NCBI GenBank assembly: GCA_910583965.1 | Contig: CAJUAE010000148.1 | Location: 1-6,535 of the forward strand | Origin: an uncultured Lachnospiraceae bacterium | GTDB taxonomy: Bacteria > Bacillota > Clostridia > Lachnospirales > Lachnospiraceae | DNA: 6,535 nucleotides | Direction: 5' to 3' | Shown here: positions 5,723 to 6,535 of the stretch, in pieces | Layout: each line of letters opens with the position of its first letter | Position numbering within the stretch: the first letter of the stretch is position 1 | The notes under the pieces: model-generated | Databases searched by the model: none | The model's input: only the letters and a program-made list of their open reading frames with translations | What the model was told of the DNA's origin: nothing | Position numbers and translations under genes: made by a program

Positions 5723-5757
5723 CAGGATGTGAATTTAGAGGTTCGACTCACATCCTG
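5723..5757 (-). terminator. Hairpin, possible weak terminator after the 181-aa XRE gene
   Basis: A perfect 10-bp inverted repeat (CAGGATGTGA 5723-5732, TCACATCCTG 5748-5757) with a 15-nt loop lies in the gene-free stretch 5551-5888. On the minus strand TTTTA follows the stem, so it could end transcripts from the 181-aa XRE gene, though it is 130 bp beyond the stop and the T-run is short. An operator role is also possible. Confidence 0.45.
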
Positions 5758-5794
5758 CATTACTATCTTAAATTATAGATTTTTGGGTTTTGAA

Positions 5795-5823
5795 TTGACA
5801 TTTTGTAGGTACACTTTATATAA
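5795..5823 (+). promoter_or_regulatory. Plus-strand promoter-like sequence with no ORF behind it
   Basis: TTGACA (5795-5800) is followed by TATATA (5817-5822, spacer 16) or ATATAA (5818-5823, spacer 17). No plus-strand ORF follows; a transcript would run antisense into the 181-aa XRE gene from its 3' end. The 10-mer TTGACATTTT here is identical to the -35 region of the 174-aa XRE promoter (minus strand 5601-5592). Confidence 0.4.
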
Positions 5824-5888
5824 AAAATAGTTATTGAATTATGTTAGGAATAATTGTTTTGTGTTATATGTGGTAATAGTTGCGAGGT

Positions 5889-6434
5889 TTATTCCTTTGC
5901 ATTCAATCCTATCTGATCCATAGCCTCATCATGCGCCTTCTGTATCTTCAAATTCAAATCAAAAGGCTCCGACTCCGGATAGATATCCATCCAAAGATTA
6001 AAAGCCGCCTCTGCTTTTAACAATGCCTCTCCACGCTTCTTCACGTCTTTAATTGAATTGCATTTCTCTACTTCTTTCATATATTCCTCATAGCGGTCAC
6101 GCCATGAGCGCATTAAAGAAAGTGTGCCAAAACTGACAGCAACCATATCATTGCCGTCCTGATCCTGATATTCAAACAAATGCCCGTCATACTGGCGGAA
6201 CACTTGAAAAAGCCTGTGCATAGCTTTGATGCCGTCAAAATCAGAGTTGGTTAATACTTCTACATTGACAGCGAGTGCCTGTGCTAAAGCTTCTAATGAT
6301 TTTAATTTGGGGTTTCTGCGCCCGCTCTCATATGCTCTAATGTAGGCTTCGCTGACGCCAACCATTTCTCCTAATTGCTTTAATGTCAGACCTCGTTCTT
6401 GACGTATGCGTCGAATATTTTCGCCGACTGTCAT
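5889..6434 (-). CDS. XRE-family HTH transcriptional regulator (181 aa)
   Basis: A classic Cro/C1-type helix-turn-helix fills residues 4-60: IRRIRQERGLTLKQLGEMVG, VSEAYIRAYESGRRNPKLKSL and EALAQALAVNVEVL. It is followed by a ~120-residue C-terminal part with a short aromatic stretch (HLFEYQDQDG, 85-94) and charged helices (WRDRYEEYMKEVEK, 111-124). I do not recognise that part; it may sense a ligand or dimerise. The frame runs on to 6494, but the ATG at 6434 begins the HTH and has AGGAGG (6450-6445) 10 nt upstream, so it is chosen. No close -35/-10 pair stands out in 6451-6535. It lies upstream of, and in the same orientation as, the other XRE gene, but the 338-bp gap with a hairpin and a strong promoter argues against a shared operon. 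Confidence 0.88.
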   Translation of the reverse strand: MTVGENIRRIRQERGLTLKQLGEMVGVSEAYIRAYESGRRNPKLKSLEALAQALAVNVEVLTNSDFDGIKAMHRLFQVFRQYDGHLFEYQDQDGNDMVAVSFGTLSLMRSWRDRYEEYMKEVEKCNSIKDVKKRGEALLKAEAAFNLWMDIYPESEPFDLNLKIQKAHDEAMDQIGLNAKE

Positions 6435-6444
6435 AATTATTATG

Positions 6445-6450
6445 CCTCCT
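6445..6450 (-). promoter_or_regulatory. Ribosome binding site that sets the 181-aa XRE start
   Basis: AGGAGG on the minus strand lies 10 nt before the ATG at 6434-6432. The longer reading frame up to 6494 has no such site and adds only residues unlike an XRE N-terminus. Confidence 0.75.
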
Positions 6451-6535
6451 GTGTTAAGGTATTTTTTATCAATATAAGCAAATATCAAATGCAACTTAAT
6501 AATATCATAAGATACGGAATAAATAAAGAGATATT

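Noticed and set aside
5723..5757. tRNA gene or tRNA fragment suggested by GGTTCGACTC
   Set aside because: The flanking bases do not make a 5-bp T-stem and no anticodon or acceptor arm can be drawn.
6435..6494. 20-residue N-terminal extension of the 181-aa XRE protein
   Set aside because: The AGGAGG site lies within it and points to the ATG at 6434, where the HTH domain begins.

Overview
This window looks like an accessory-rich piece of a low-to-mid GC Firmicutes chromosome, most likely a clostridial (Lachnospiraceae-like) genome. That placement is an inference. It rests on the IS605-type TnpB with its conserved right end, the AGGAGG-type ribosome binding sites, AT-rich intergenic DNA, and the small DUF2188 and XRE genes. 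The only clear housekeeping gene is guaA (GMP synthetase); everything around it is mobile or accessory.

Left part (1-2003): the 3' part of a TnpB gene runs in from the left edge. It is followed by its probable reRNA/omegaRNA scaffold and element right end, finishing near 772. Next comes a 148-bp MITE-like element (792-939) with near-perfect terminal inverted repeats. It is followed by a decayed IS of about 1.03 kb (974-2003) with its own inverted repeats and a broken DDE transposase on the minus strand. That pseudogene still shows both Asp motifs and an exact IS4-type Y-(2)-R-(3)-E-(6)-K signature. The MITE and IS ends share a TTTACAA-plus-T-run core, so the MITE was probably mobilised by the same family.

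Middle (2004-3736): guaA is complete (526 aa) and starts only about 100 bp from the IS edge. It ends in a strong intrinsic terminator, which also lies between guaA and the convergent gene downstream.

Right part (3737-6535): five minus-strand genes. Upstream to downstream on that strand they are a 181-aa XRE regulator (5889-6434), a 174-aa XRE regulator (5026-5550) with a near-consensus promoter overlapping a TGACAT-repeat operator, a 70-aa His/Cys-rich small protein (4552-4764), a DUF2188 protein (4315-4539) and a single-domain GIY-YIG protein (3809-4225). The 70-aa and DUF2188 genes form a tight pair ending in a terminator whose stem contains the DUF2188 stop codon. The GIY-YIG gene lies just beyond. 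The 3' end of guaA is a known integration site for genomic islands, so this block may be island cargo or a remnant, but no integrase or clear att pair is visible. I see no CRISPR array, tRNA, rRNA or purine riboswitch.
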